The notes under the pieces were generated by a model. That model had not been told where the DNA came from. It saw only the letters and a list, made by a program, of their open reading frames with translations, and did no database searches. Made by a program: the position numbers and the translations under genes. A stretch of 64,000 nucleotides of DNA from Pseudogymnoascus destructans (Eukaryota > Ascomycota > Leotiomycetes > Thelebolales > Thelebolaceae), in contig NW_020167556.1 in assembly GCF_001641265.1 (NCBI RefSeq), positions 79,393-143,392 of the forward strand. The letters run 5' to 3'. This document shows, piece by piece, positions 44,724 through 60,986 of the stretch. How positions within the stretch are numbered: position 1 is the first letter of the stretch; each line of letters begins with the position of its first letter.

Positions 44724-45827
44724 CTAAAGTAAAGGAATATTACTTGGTATTATATCAAAGCTATATAATATACAAGGAACTAAAACGACAAAAGCAATAA
44801 CTATAGGTAATAAAATTATTCAACAAAATGTCATTAATTGATCAAAACGTATTCTAGGGAAAGAAGCTCTAGCCCATATAAATACAAAAGTCATGATACA
44901 AGTTTTTAATCCTAAACTTAGACCATAATATAATCCTTCAGTTAAAGGGTTATAGTAATATTCAGGACCTAACACTTTATAATGTAAAGTTTCTTCTACA
45001 TAGTAATCAAAATCTATAAACTGGAATAAACCAAATATAGAAAAAGGTAAAATATCGTATAAATATCCACCTAAAAACAATATACTAGTTAAAACACAAA
45101 TTAGAACAATACTAGAGTATTCGGCTAAAAAGAAAAATACAAATATAACTGCAGCGTGCTCTGTCATAAATCCACTAACTAGTTCAGATTCAGCTTCAGC
45201 TAAATCAAAAGGGGCTCTATTAGTTTCTGCTATAGATCCTATTAAGAAGATTATAAATATGGGGAACAAAGGTATTATAAATCAAACGGCTCTTTGAGCT
45301 TCTACATTTACTGTAAGATTTAAACTACCTGTTAACATAATTACTAAAAGAATAGCTGAACTTAATATTAGTTCATAACTTATTAATTGAGCTGTACTTC
45401 TAAGTGAACCTAAAAAGGCATATTTACTATTTGCACTTCATCCTGCTAATAATATACCATATGTAGCTAAAGATGAAACAGCTAACATATATAATATACC
45501 TAAATTAAGATCACTTATAGCTAAACCAGGTCCATATGGTACTACAGCATAACCTAGCAGTGCAAATATTAAAGTTATAATTGGACCAAGGAAAAATAAC
45601 ACAAAATTAGCTTGTGTAGGTGATACATATTCTTTTAACAATAGTTTTAAGGCATCCGCGAATGCTTGTAATAAACCATAGTAACCCACTGTATTCGGCC
45701 CTAATCTTCTTTGCATGCTAGCTAATCCTTTTCTTTCGGCTACTGTTAAATAAGCTACAGTTAATAACACAGGCACAGTAACTAATAGCACTTCTACTAT
45801 AGATATTAAGGTGGGTAAGTATATCAT
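44724..45827 (-). CDS. nad1: NADH dehydrogenase subunit 1, second pass
   Basis: Intact 367-residue frame, as at 12552-13655. Confidence 0.97.
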
Positions 45828-46102
45828 TTTTTTTTTTTTTATAAAAACTTTTATTACTAATAATTCATATTAATACCTAATACAATATAATGCAATAAAA
45901 TTTATTTAGATATATTAGAAAGTAAAAATAAATTTAAATTTAAATTTAAATCAAATTTTGATTTAAATTAAATTCTATTCCATATTATTACCAGAACAAA
46001 TATAACAATACAATAATAAAAATAAATATTTATTTAACTTAACAGTAAAAGCTCAGATAATTTATAAATACATATACAAACATTATCAATATAAAATTTA
46101 TA

Positions 46103-46308
46103 TGCATAAGTATACCATTAAAGCAAATAAAACACGAACTTTAAAGAAGATGGTACCAAAAATAGTATATGAAAAAGTAGATCTCTAATTGTAAGATTTC
46201 TAGCTACACCTAAGATAAATGCACCTAATATTACTCCAATAATTAGTATATACTATAATTCCTGTAGTGACTAAATATTTTTATAAAAATTTTGCGACTT
46301 ATTATATT
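46103..46308 (-). pseudogene. atp9: atp9 relic, second pass
   Basis: Same fragments and same frame changes as 13930-14135, which supports genuine decay. Confidence 0.85.
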
Positions 46309-46332
46309 TTTATTTTAATTAGCTTTTAATTA

Positions 46333-46406
46333 TAGAGATATGGAAGAATCGAACCCCTTATTATAGATCTGCAATCCAAATGCAAAACCATTTGCAACAT
46401 ATCTCT
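46333..46406 (-). tRNA. trnC: tRNA-Cys (GCA), second pass
   Basis: Same as 14160-14233. Confidence 0.9.
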
Positions 46407-46603
46407 ACGTAAAAACGTATAAAAATATCTCTACATACTTATATATCTTTAAGATCAAAGTTTAACCTGTAATATGACAATGTTTGAAATAATATATTAC
46501 TAATACACATGTAACTCTTAAGATATAAGTGCTAGTCTTTTAAATAACATTAAAAAAATCTATAATTATTTATATGTACATACTTTTTTTTTTGTGTGTA
46601 TAA

Positions 46604-47773
46604 CTAAGCCTTATGCGATTTAGTTATACTTAATTCCACTAATGTATTTTCTAATAAACTAACTAGAGGTACTATTATTAAAAAGTGAGCAAAATAAATA
46701 ACAGTACTTATTTGTCCAAATTCAATAAATGGAGATTCCACATGTTTAGCACCTAATACCAATAATATTAAGAAATTAGCTATAAACATATAAAAAGCTA
46801 TTTTACTTAAAGGTCTGAATTGTATACCTCTAGATCTACTTAAATCTGTGTAAGGCATAGCTAATAATATAAAAATAGCACCAAACATAGCAATAACACC
46901 TAATAATTTATTAGGAATAGATCTTAATATAGCATAGAAAGGTAATAAGTATCATTCAGGAACTATAGCAGGAGGAGTTTGCATAGGATTTGCTACAACA
47001 TAGTTATCACTATCTCCTAAAACATTAGGCATAAAGAATACAAATACACTTAATACAATTATAAAGATAAATATAGTTATTAAATCTTTAAATAAAAAAT
47101 AAGGAGCAAAAGCTAATCTATCAAAATTACCTGAAACACCTAATGGATTACCAGATCCAGCACTGTCATGAAGAGCAATTAAGTGCATTAGAGCTAATGC
47201 AGCTAAAACAAAAGGTAAAACAAAATGTAAAGCAAAAAATCTATTTAAAGTAGCGTTATTAACAGAAAAACCACCTCAAATAAATTCAACTATATCTTGT
47301 CCAACTCAAGGAATCGCACTCATAAGGTTTGTAATAACAGTCGCACCTCACAATGACATTTGGCCGTATGGTAAAACATAACCTAAGAATCCTGTAGCCA
47401 TCATTAACACAAAAATAATTACACCTAATGTTCAAACTAATGTTCTAGGTGCTCTGTAAGACCCGTAATATAAACCTCTTCCTATGTGTAAATACACTAA
47501 AAAAAAGAAGGCTGAAGCTGTATTACTGTGTAAGTAACGTATTAATCAACCATTATTAACATCACGCATGATATGTTCTACTGAATTGAAAGCTTCTAAT
47601 ACACTAGGGTTGTAGTGCATTGCTAATGTAACTCCTGTTACTATTTGTACTATTAAACAAACGGCTAATAGAGAACCAAAGTTTCACAGATAGCTAATAT
47701 TACTAGGTTGTGGTGAATCTATTAAATATGAATTAACCAATTTTAACAAAGGATGATTTTTAAAAATTCTCAT
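46604..47773 (-). CDS. cob: Cytochrome b
   Basis: A 389-residue haem-binding core subunit of complex III. The ATG at 47773 opens [20 protein letters not shown]. Two quinone-site regions and the four haem-ligand histidines lie in the conserved helices, for example the sequence around NGASAFFF-like [12 protein letters not shown]. The C-terminus ends [11 protein letters not shown]. No intron, although cob is a frequent intron host in this group. TGA codes tryptophan throughout. Intact here, one base short in the first pass. Confidence 0.97.
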
Positions 47774-47830
47774 TTTATATACAGATAACATTAAATACTT
47801 ATTTTTTAGAAATATAGATAACTTCTTATG

Positions 47831-47893
47831 TTAGTCCTTAACTAAAAACTAGGACTAGCTAAGTTAAATAACTAGGTAAGTACCGTCTTACCC
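47831..47893 (-). promoter_or_regulatory. cob leader hairpins, second pass
   Basis: Same as 15656-15718. Confidence 0.45.
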
Positions 47894-48007
47894 TATTTTA
47901 ATTCTCTAATGGTTTAGTTTAAACAATATAATATTTAAGGATGTAAAGTTTTTACAATTAAATTAATTTGTGAAACTAAAACTTATACAAATTATTTTAA
48001 CTATATA

Positions 48008-48077
48008 AAGTGTGGAAGAGTCGAACTTCCTTAATACATATAAATAATAAAAGCAGAACCATCTGCAACACGTGTAT
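48008..48077 (-). pseudogene. Degenerate trnC-like element, second pass
   Basis: Same as 15833-15902. Confidence 0.5.
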
Positions 48078-48246
48078 AACTTAAAGTACAACAGTGTCCA
48101 TTAGTATTATATACTATATGGATACTATATATTTAATAATTATATATAAAGATAATATATAGGGTAGATATATTTCATCTTGATTAACACCACACATAAT
48201 GTGGTAATTATTATAAGTATAGTTAACATTAAGACCTATAATAAGA

Positions 48247-48317
48247 GAGCGAAAAAAAGATTTACACTTTTAACTGCTGATAGTTAATCAGCAATGTTAT
48301 TATTACACCACTTCGCA
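48247..48317 (-). tRNA. tRNA-like element with anticodon AAC, second pass
   Basis: Same as 16071-16141. Confidence 0.5.
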
Positions 48318-48407
48318 TTAGTTTTATTAAGAAAATAAAATTTTAAAAACTTTTTTCTAATAATACTTAATAATAAAAACCTTAAGTTAAATGTATTAAA
48401 TTAAACA

Positions 48408-50369
48408 TTAACTTTTTATTGTACTAAATAAAGGTAAGAGAATTAATATAAGTAAACTAGAATCAAACATAGATAAATAGGGAATTAATATATAAAATAT
48501 AAATCCTATTAAGATGTATAAAGCATAACTAGTAATAACACCTGTATCTAAACTAGATATTTTTTTACTTAAATTTACTAATCCTTTTTCTAAACCATAA
48601 GGTCCCAATAGTTCTACACTACCTCTATCTAAAACTTTTGTAGTTTGACCTCCTAATTTTAATACAAACCCTGTTATATATTTATTATATAAAAGTTCAA
48701 TTAAAAAACGTTGGTTAAAGAAGCTAAAAATATTATAACCTAGTCTAGTTAATTTAAAATTAATTAAACTTAATGGTAAAAATTCAGATAAAATAATAGC
48801 TAAAAAACTAAGAGAAATAGTAAATATTAGAGGTAATAATTTAAATAAAACAGGTACAGCAAATTCTGTGTCTAGCATAGTTTCATGCATAGGATGTATA
48901 AATAAACTATTATCCATAAAAAATCCTGAACCTAAACCTATAAAAAGGTCTTTAGCTATATAACCAAAGAATATAGAAAATATGGCTAATATAATTAAAG
49001 GTAGACTCATAAAGATATCTCCTTCATGTGCGTGTTTATAACTAGTTAAAGGCCCATTCGGGTTAGTTAAGAAAGTTAAATATAAAACTTTAACCGAGTA
49101 TAAAGTAGTAAACATTGCCCCTATAGTAGCAATAAAGTAAACAACTGTACTACTAAAATAGAATTGCCCATATGCAGATTCTAAAATAAAATCTTTACTA
49201 TAAAACCCTGTCATAAAAGGGAATGCAACTAAACTAAGACTAGCTATCAGCATAACAGAATAAGTTAAAGGCAAGAATGCTCTTAATCCTCCGTATTTTC
49301 TAAAATCCTGGTTATCAGATACAGCGTGAATTACAGCTCCCGCACCTAAAAATAACAGTGCTTTATAGAAAGCATGATTAACTAAATGAAATAAAGCAAG
49401 ATTGTATGAAGATAAACCTACTGCAATAACCATCATACCTAATTGACTCATAGTACTGTATGCAATAACTTTTTTAATATCTTGTTGGAATAGCCCAATA
49501 AGACTACTAAAAACAGTAGTTATTGCACCTAATCATAAACATAAAATTAAAACAGTTGAACTATATTCTATTAAAGGACTTGTACGCATAAGTAAATATA
49601 CACCAGCTGTAACCATTGTAGCAGCGTGTATTAAAGCACTAACTGGTGTAGGCCCTTCCATAGCCATAGGTAATCACACATGTAACCCTATTTGAGAACT
49701 TTTAGCCATAGCTCCTATTAATAAACATACTCCTATAATTGTAACAATATTTTCATTAACAAAAGGAGCTAATGAGAAAACAGTGCTATAATCTATATTA
49801 CCAAAAGATCATAATATAGCAAACATACCTATCATAAAAAAGGCATCCCCAACTCTATTAGTTAATAAAGCAGAGATAGAGCTTTGATTTGCTGCTATTC
49901 TAGTAAACCAGAAACTAACTAACAGATATGAGCAAATACCTACACCCTCTCACCCTACAAACATTAATAAAAAATTATTAGCTGTAACTAGTATTACCAT
50001 CATAAATGTAAATAAACTAAGATAGCTAAAAAATCTTTGATTGTGTGGGTCATGGCTCATGTACCCTATAGAGTATACGTGCACTAAAGAAGAAACAATT
50101 AAAACAGGTATTAACATAGACACAGTTAAACTATCAAACTGAAAACCTCATAACACATTTAGTGATTCACTATCTATTCATCTGAAAAGATTTATAGATA
50201 CAGGTATGTTATTTAATCCTACTTCAAAAAAGGCAACTGTTGCTAATAATGTTGTTAAAATTACACATAAAGATGTTATTAACTGCGCCCCACTAACTCC
50301 AACTTTTCTACCAAAAAGCCCCGCAACTATTGACCCTAACAAAGGTAAAGTTATTATTGCTAAATACAT
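48408..50369 (-). CDS. nad5: NADH dehydrogenase subunit 5
   Basis: A 653-residue antiporter-like subunit at the distal end of the complex I membrane arm. The ATG at 50369 opens [38 protein letters not shown] and [25 protein letters not shown] segments are present around 49660-49960. [20 protein letters not shown] and [20 protein letters not shown] follow. It ends LFSTIKS-TAA. TGA tryptophans break it under the standard code. It overlaps nad4L by one base. Intact here. Confidence 0.96.
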
Positions 50370-50638
50370 TATTTATACTCTATAGCTATACTTCCTCTTA
50401 ATCTGTAAAAAGCTACTAGTATACCCAAACCTATCGCAGATTCTGCACCCGCTATTGCTATTATATATATAGCATAAGTTTGGCCTAATATATCATCAAA
50501 GCTAAGTGAACTTACCAATATTAAAAATGTAATAGATAGAAGCATTATCTCTATAGAAATAAGCATTAATATTATATTTTTTCTATTTAAAACGAAACCT
50601 AAAATCCCGATTAAAAAGAGTACTAGGGTTAAATTCAT
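50369..50638 (-). CDS. nad4L: NADH dehydrogenase subunit 4L, second pass
   Basis: Intact 89-residue frame, as at 18191-18460. Confidence 0.97.
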   Translation of the reverse strand: MNLTLVLFLIGILGFVLNRKNIILMLISIEIMLLSITFLILVSSLSFDDILGQTYAIYIIAIAGAESAIGLGILVAFYRLRGSIAIEYK

Positions 50639-50756
50639 TATATATTATTTATATTTAAATTATTGTTTTTAGTTTATTGTAACTAATATAGTTAAGGATG
50701 AAATACTTGAGACTATTATTATACTAATATAACCCCATAAACAATTTAATTTTCAG

Positions 50757-50787
50757 GGTTTAACATAAGCTAATGCTTATGTTAACC
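50757..50787 (-). promoter_or_regulatory. atp8-nad4L hairpin, second pass
   Basis: Same as 18579-18609. Confidence 0.55.
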
Positions 50788-50806
50788 TTTATATCATAGA
50801 ATTATT

Positions 50807-50953
50807 TTATAATTTACTTATAAAAACACGGCTTAAGAATAGACGCACAAACCTTGGTAATATATATTTAGAAAATACATATATCATTGTTACTAATATA
50901 ACAAATGCAAAAGTTACTTGATTAATAAAATAAAAAGGAACTAACTGTGGCAT
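50807..50953 (-). CDS. atp8: ATP synthase subunit 8, second pass
   Basis: Intact 48-residue frame, as at 18629-18775. Confidence 0.96.
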   Translation of the reverse strand: MPQLVPFYFINQVTFAFVILVTMIYVFSKYILPRFVRLFLSRVFISKL

Positions 50954-50964
50954 GGTATTTATGG

Positions 50965-51113
50965 AATTTGATAGATGTATAGATAAGTAAAGACTTACTC
51001 ACATCAGAACTTTTTGTAAAAGGTTTACGTGGAAAACATTGATGCAAAATAACCATTAAAAATAATTTTAATGTTTATAAGACCCATTCAATGCTTTAAA
51101 TTTGGCTATTTCA
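50965..51113 (-). repeat. 149-bp direct repeat, copy A, second pass
   Basis: Same as 18787-18935. Confidence 0.93.
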
Positions 51114-51430
51114 CTAGTCAATAGGCTACTATATGTAGGATCTTTAATTTTTAAAGAATTTTCTATATTTAAACCCTTATTAAACAATTCATTTATAGAA
51201 GATCCATTATGAGTTATTAATCTGTCTATGACTCCTACTCTAGCACTAATTTTATTAGCGTATGAATCTGTCATACTTGAAGGTACATCGATAGACATGT
51301 TACCTTGAGCATCTGATACTACGTTAATACCAGTATCTAGAACAATTGCTTTAAACTGAGTGATGAAGACTTCCATTTGAGGAAGTAACCTGTTAATCTC
51401 TGTAACTATTGCATATAATTCTTCTTCCAT
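51068..51430 (-). CDS. orf120, second pass
   Basis: Intact 120-residue frame of unknown function, as at 18890-19252. Confidence 0.75.
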   Translation of the reverse strand: MEEELYAIVTEINRLLPQMEVFITQFKAIVLDTGINVVSDAQGNMSIDVPSSMTDSYANKISARVGVIDRLITHNGSSINELFNKGLNIENSLKIKDPTYSSLLTSEIAKFKALNGSYKH

Positions 51431-51445
51431 TGGATACTTATTTGA

Positions 51446-51594
51446 AATTTGATAGATGTATAGATAAGTAAAGACTTACTCACATCAGAACTTTTTGTAA
51501 AAGGTTTACGTGGAAAACATTGATGCAAAATAACCATTAAAAATAATTTTAATGTTTATAAGACCCATTCAATGCTTTAAATTTGGCTATTTCA
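51446..51594 (-). repeat. 149-bp direct repeat, copy B, second pass
   Basis: Same as 19268-19416. Confidence 0.93.
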
Positions 51595-51753
51595 TTAATA
51601 AATTGGGATATATATTTTAACAACCCTAACGCCGTTAATGTTAGTTATAAAACAATGCTTTTAAACTGAAAGATATAGATACCCGGTTAAAGTGTCAATA
51701 TATGATACATCAAGAAGCTTGTTAGATTAATCAAAATAAACTTAAATTAAATT

Positions 51754-53502
51754 TTAATTTAGTCATTTTTTATTATTCTTGATATCCTCTATTCTAAATA
51801 TTATAATAGGCTTTTTATATGCTTTCCTTATTTCTTCTTCTACATAATCAAATACAGTTTTAGTATGATTTCTTACCATAGTAAGATGATTATGTGTTCA
51901 ATTTCTAGGATCATCTGGTCGTCTATATCTTCTACCAAAATCTACCGATATTTCAAGTAAAGCTTCTAGCATACCAAGATGATATCTTAAAGAAAAATAA
52001 TCCTCTATAATTGGAGGTTTAACGTGTGGAATTATATATAAATCAGACTTTTTATATAGATGTTCTTCTTTATAATATAATCCCATACAACCCTGAAAAT
52101 ATTTTCCCCCGGATGCTATAGTATTAACAGAAATACTACCCCCTTTAGTTAATCTATTAGCACGCAACGTTTCTTGTTGATAAACAACTAAAACTTCTCT
52201 GAGTATATTTAAATTAATAGCCCGTATATCTTTATAATCATAATTTCCCACTTTTTTTAAAATTTTTGACATTTCAGATAAAAGACCTTCTTTATAATTC
52301 AAAAAAGAAGAAGGAACAACATCGTAATCTTTATTAGGGTCCTTAAAATTAATACCTAATTTATCCAATATTATATATGCAGGTCTATCTTTAAGTTTAA
52401 TCGGTCATACTGACGGCTCTACTAAAATTGCAGATTCTGCATATTTTTGGGGTATTAACAAACTGCTATTTTCATGTATAACTAGACATTTATCTCTATT
52501 ATTAGCCCTACTATCAGGTAAATTACTACTTCTATCTAAAATCTCCTTCGCTAAGGCTTCTCTACGTTCATTTTTAGCTGACGTTAAAATTGAAAGTCAA
52601 TTTATAGCAGGAGCTATAGTTAAAGCTGAAGAAGTTGAAGCTTCTGGTACTTGTGTACCAAAAGTTGAAGAAGTTGAAGAAATTAAAGCTGAAGAAGTTG
52701 AAGCTTCTGGTACTTGTGTATTATTACTTATACCTAAACTTGACTCTATAGTAGTGCCTCCGCTTCTACCTTCATATGGAGCTATAACTACCTGTAGCTT
52801 TTTTCTCCTTTTTGGGTTATTTGACCTAGGGTCATCTTCAGGTTCAAAGTACATAGAATTTTTATTGGAAGAACAATAATTTACAGAAAAAAAAATAGGT
52901 AATAATATTTCCCTATTATCTATAAAAATTAATCTTATAAAGTACAAACAAAGAAATACAATAATTCATCTTATAGCTTTTTTGTATGTAATATTCTTTT
53001 TCGCAAAACTTGAAGAAAAATCTACATTAAAACTAAAAGGATTGTATTTTATTATAATACTGTTTAATACACCACATATATATGTAATAGGTAATCAAAG
53101 AGAGAATGCCAAAAAAGCATAATAAAAAAAATCCTTATACTCTATACCCAATGTAGAACATGTGGTAAATCTTATGGTCGTTGTTAATAAAAACATAAAG
53201 ATAAATATTAACCCAGTAGTTAAAGGATTATTAGCTATATTTTTTAATTTTAAAATTAATATTTCTTTTATAGTTAATTTTTGAATAATTATGCTTGGTT
53301 TTCCTATTGACTTGTATATAAATCGCATAGTAACTAAAAGGGATATAGTTAAACCTAAAATAATAATAAGAGTAGAATAGTTCGCATTAGATAAGGAAAA
53401 ATACATATCATTACATTCTTTTAGTAAACTTTCCCATATATCTTTTAGATTAGATAATATTGAATTAAATACACGTAATATTAAATTAAGAATATTTAAC
53501 AT
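51754..53502 (-). CDS. orf582, second pass
   Basis: Same 582-residue frame with six TGA tryptophans as 19576-21324; no indel between passes. Confidence 0.8.
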
Positions 53503-53518
53503 ATAAATATTAATTAGC

Positions 53519-56525
<3,007 letters not shown>

Positions 56526-56741
56526 GCTAGATTTTAATATACTATTGTTGTTTTTAGTAACAATATTATTGTAATTAATTATACTTTCATTATAAGAAGT
56601 AAAATGGGAAGTAACCGATCGTAAAATAGACAGATTAGAAATCTAAGACTCTATTCTTTGATTTGATACACTTTATCATAAGAAATAGGAAGGTATATTA
56701 TTTAAAAACAGATTATAACCAGTGTAATCTCTGGTTTATTT

Positions 56742-56812
56742 TGCGGCTAGCCGAAGTCGAATCGACATAAAACGTTTGGAAGACGTCGGGTTTACCATTA
56801 ACTTATAGCCGC
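56742..56812 (-). tRNA. trnG: tRNA-Gly (UCC), copy B, second pass
   Basis: Same as 24561-24631. Confidence 0.93.
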
Positions 56813-56950
56813 TTATACACATACTATATAAATAATATGTGTATTTATCAAAAGATAGCCATATAATATAATAAATTAACCTTTATTAACTTTTATCAAT
56901 TACTAATATAAGATTAGCAAAAGATAATTAATATTTATATGTATTAATAA

Positions 56951-57705
56951 TTATTGATCTTCTAATCAAGATAAGAATTTTTCTATGCTAACTGATTCTA
57001 TAACTATAGGCATAGAGCTATGTAAAATTCCACATATTTCTGAACATTGTCCGTAGAATGTACCTTCTCTATTTATAAGTACAGATACTTGATTTAATCT
57101 ACCTGGATATGCATCACATTTAATACCTAAAGCCGGGCAAGCAAAAGAATGTATAACATCAGCAGCTGTAACAATAAATCTAACATGTGTTAATTCTGGA
57201 AGTATAACTCTATTATCCACTTCTAACATTCTTAAACCTCCTTCAGCTAAGTCAGATTCTGGTACTAAATATGAATCGAATTCTATAAAGTCCCCGTCAT
57301 CTGTTAAAAAATCAGGGTACTGGTAACTTCAGTATCATTGGTGACCTTCTGCTAATACAGACATAGCTGGATCACTTACTTCATCCATTAAATATAATAA
57401 TTTAAAGAAGGGAAAGCTATAAGTATCAGTATTAAAGCAGGAGTAATAGTTCATATTAATTCTATTAATGTACCATGATTTAGGTATTTGTGTGATATAG
57501 GGGATTTTTCATGAATATAAGTTCTAATTACAGACAACATTATTCACCCTACAGCGAATAATACTATAACTAAATAAAACATAATATTATCATGTAATTC
57601 TACTAATCCTTCCATTTGTGGAGTAGCAGTATCTTGGAAGTATAAACCTCAAGGACTAGGTGCGTCACAATAATTAAAAAAGCTATTTTTAATATAATAA
57701 ATCAT
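56951..57705 (-). CDS. cox2: Cytochrome c oxidase subunit 2, one base lost in this pass
   Basis: 755 bases; one A is missing near 57404 (TTTAAAGAAGGG against TTTAAAAGAAGGG at about 25225). See the intact copy at 24770-25525. Confidence 0.95.
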
Positions 57706-57837
57706 TTGTTCTTATTATCTTTTTTTGCTTGTATCCATAATATAATATTGTATAAGTATTAATAGTAAAGTAATAGGTATATAAAAGGAAAAACAGATTA
57801 GAATTAAATAAAAAGAAAAAAAAAGTAAATATAAAAA

Positions 57838-59019
57838 TTAAGAAGCGTCACCTTGGGTTCAGATTCTGAACCAGTCTTGACTATTTTGTTACCTTTGTCT
57901 GGAGAAGAATCTGACGAGTCCGAATCAAATTTTCTCTTGTTACTTACAAGATCATCTACAGAAGGAGCAGCAGTATCACCTATAGGACTTTCATTTATAG
58001 GTGGAGTCCATGGTCTTCAATTCCCTCTTGAAAGAACATCGCTAGGAGCAGCAGACTCTTCTGCAGAAGCAGCAGACTCTTCTGCAGGAGACTCTTCTGC
58101 AGGTGCAGCAATATCATCTACAGGAGCAGCAGACCTTGTTGCAGCAATATTCTCTAGCTTAGCAGTAATACTATCCAGAGAACGAGTAATATTTCTTGGA
58201 ACATCTTCTGTAGCAGGAGTACCAGGAGGACCGATAGGACCTTTTGCAGACTGTGCATTTCCAGTTTCTAAATCTATAAGAAGATCCGTCACTACATCAG
58301 GCAAATCATCCAATTCCTTCTTAAGTAATCTAGCATCATAATTCAAGTATTTACTACGTTTACTTGGATCATCCTCAGTTGCCTCTATATGATCAAATAT
58401 TTCAGAATAATCCTTACAAAGAGCAGCCTTACTTTTAGCAAGGGCTTTATCGTAAACATCTACTTCTTCATCCTCATAAGTCTCACGAACAATAGACGCA
58501 AGCTGAGCGTTTCACGCTAAGACTTCCTTCTCTAGTTCCCTTCTCGTACTTTCTTTCTCACTCTCAGTACTAGTATCAGGTTCAGAATCAGATTCAGAAT
58601 ACACATAGTCACTATCGTCTTCCGAGACTTGTTTCTCTTCCTCTCTCTCTTCCTTTTCCTCTTCCGCTGCTCTTCTGTTATTCTCAGTACTACTATCAGT
58701 ATCACTATTACTATCAGTATTACTACCCACAGATTCGTTGTCTGTTGATCTTACTGAAAAGACACAGTCTAAAAATGTTTGTTTTAATTCACGTGTTTCA
58801 ATTCCTAAGTAATCTACTATATCAAATTACCCCATATGTTGTTAATTAATGTTATAATTAACCATACTATTATGTATATAGTCTTAGTTGGTAGCATAGC
58901 GATTCTACAAAAATAAAACATCTGAATTCTTTGTATCATTAATAAAAAACTAGATTTGCAAATGTAAATTATTGTAATAATCCATATTAAAAGTAATATA
59001 TAAAAAATAAAAATAACAT
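57838..59019 (-). CDS. orf394, frame broken in this pass
   Basis: Second-pass copy. One A is missing near 58826 and one C near 57852, which shifts the N-terminal part and the stop. The version at 25659-26843 is the coherent one. Confidence 0.7.
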
Positions 59020-59020
59020 A

Positions 59021-60487
59021 TTAGGGGCGAAAAAAGCTATATATTAATGTTGACACTGAATAATGTAATCCGTCTAAAATTGGAGCAGGATATATACCTA
59101 AGACTACTGTAAGAAGAACTAGACTAAATAGCATGAAAATTCTCGTACATTTAAATCTACTAAACTATATTGGTTTTTTAAAGTTAAAAGAAGGCTCCTC
59201 CAAAAGCTATTCTATTAAACATAAAATAGTGTAAGCAGCTGAAAAGACAACAGAAGAACTAGCCATTACACCTAATAATGGTAATTTTTCAATACACCAT
59301 ATAAAGACATAAATTCCCCAACAAAATTTAAAGTAAGAGGAACACCACAATTAGCTAAACATAATATAAAGAATAATATAGAAAATATAGGCATAATTTG
59401 AGCTATACCTCTATAAAATGGTATCAATCTTGTCCCCAGATCTGTCATATAATACACCACCTACACATATAAATAAACCACTAGATACAAAACCATGAGC
59501 TAAACCTAAAACTATACCTCCTTCTATACCTTGTATTGTATTACTAAACACACCTATTAAATATACTGCAGCATGTGAACAGAACTATAAGCAATTAGTT
59601 CTTTAATATCTATTGTTCTTAACGTACTAAAACTAGCATATATTATAGTGATTACCCCTATAAGATATACTATATATGTATATCTAAAGAAGCTTTAGGT
59701 AATAAAGGTAATATAAGTCTAAATATACCATATAAACTTAATTTTAACACAATACCTGCTAATAGGATACTACCACCTAAAGGTGATTCAACGTGAGCTT
59801 TTAATAACCATGTGTTTAAAAAATAGTAGGAGTTTTAATAGCAAATGCTATAAATATACCATAAAATAAGAATAATTGTGTAGAGTAATTAAAATTAGTT
59901 TTATATAAAGCATCAAAATCTGTTGTTCCCATTATAGATGACATCGTAAGTATCGATAATAATAAGAATAATGACCCAAATAATGTATATAAAAATAAAT
60001 AAAAACTTGCTCTTACTTTATTACTTGATCCAAATAAACCAATTAATAAAAATAAAGGGGGCAATATACTTTCAAAAAACATAAAATAATAATATATCTA
60101 ATACTAAAAATACAGCTAATAATAAGCTTTCTAATAGTAATAATAATAACTAAGATCTTATATTTTCTTTTATAGATTTCCAGTTAGAAGTAGTGCTATA
60201 GGTACTATAATAGTAGTCAATAGCACAAAATATATAGATAGCCCATCAACACCTAAATAAAAATCATATGAACTAACTTCATGATACTCTTGTACAAATT
60301 GAAATTGATTAACACTAAAATCAAAAAGTATGAATATTAAGAATGAACATAATAAATTAACAATGGATGTTATTAAACCTGTTGTTTTTATACGTTTATT
60401 ATTTAAGGCAGAGGTATCATAAGACATGCAAGTGGATATTATAAATATACCTATTAAAGGTATTACTAATAAAAGAGATAATAACAT
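59021..60487 (-). CDS. nad4: NADH dehydrogenase subunit 4, heavily indel-damaged in this pass
   Basis: Twelve bases shorter than 26845-28323, with gaps mostly in A or T runs. Not a reliable sequence for this gene. Confidence 0.93.
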
Positions 60488-60569
60488 ATACTAGACAAAA
60501 TTAAATAAAGCAGACAGAAAAGATGAAATATACCCTACCCGAATATATCTAATACAAAAAAAAACAAAT

Positions 60570-60986
60570 TTAAACTTTTGCAGGCTTACCTACTATTTTA
60601 TTAATTTTAATGTAATTACTATGTAAAGTGTAAGTTTGTCTACTTTCTATTTTTAAGGCATTTTACCTAATTCGAACGCAAAACCTAGCGTTAAGGCTAA
60701 AAAGAATACAAGCATTATAGTTAAACCATATACACCGTTAGCATATGCACTAACTACATAAGGATAACTAAAAGTATTTCTAAATCAAATATAAAAACAA
60801 AAGGGCAAATATAAAAAAAGAAATACTAAATTGTGTTCTATTTTGTCCTAAAAAAGAATGAAAACCACATTCAAATGCACTATCCTTTTCATCGTAAGGA
60901 TTATGAGGAGCGAATATTAAATTTACAGCTAATAAAATGATAGCTAATAATGGTATAAATACAAAAAAAAAAGTAATACTAGACAT
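60570..60986 (-). CDS. nad3: NADH dehydrogenase subunit 3, three bases lost in this pass
   Basis: Three separate one-base gaps compared with 28406-28825 break the frame after ALLFL. Confidence 0.93.
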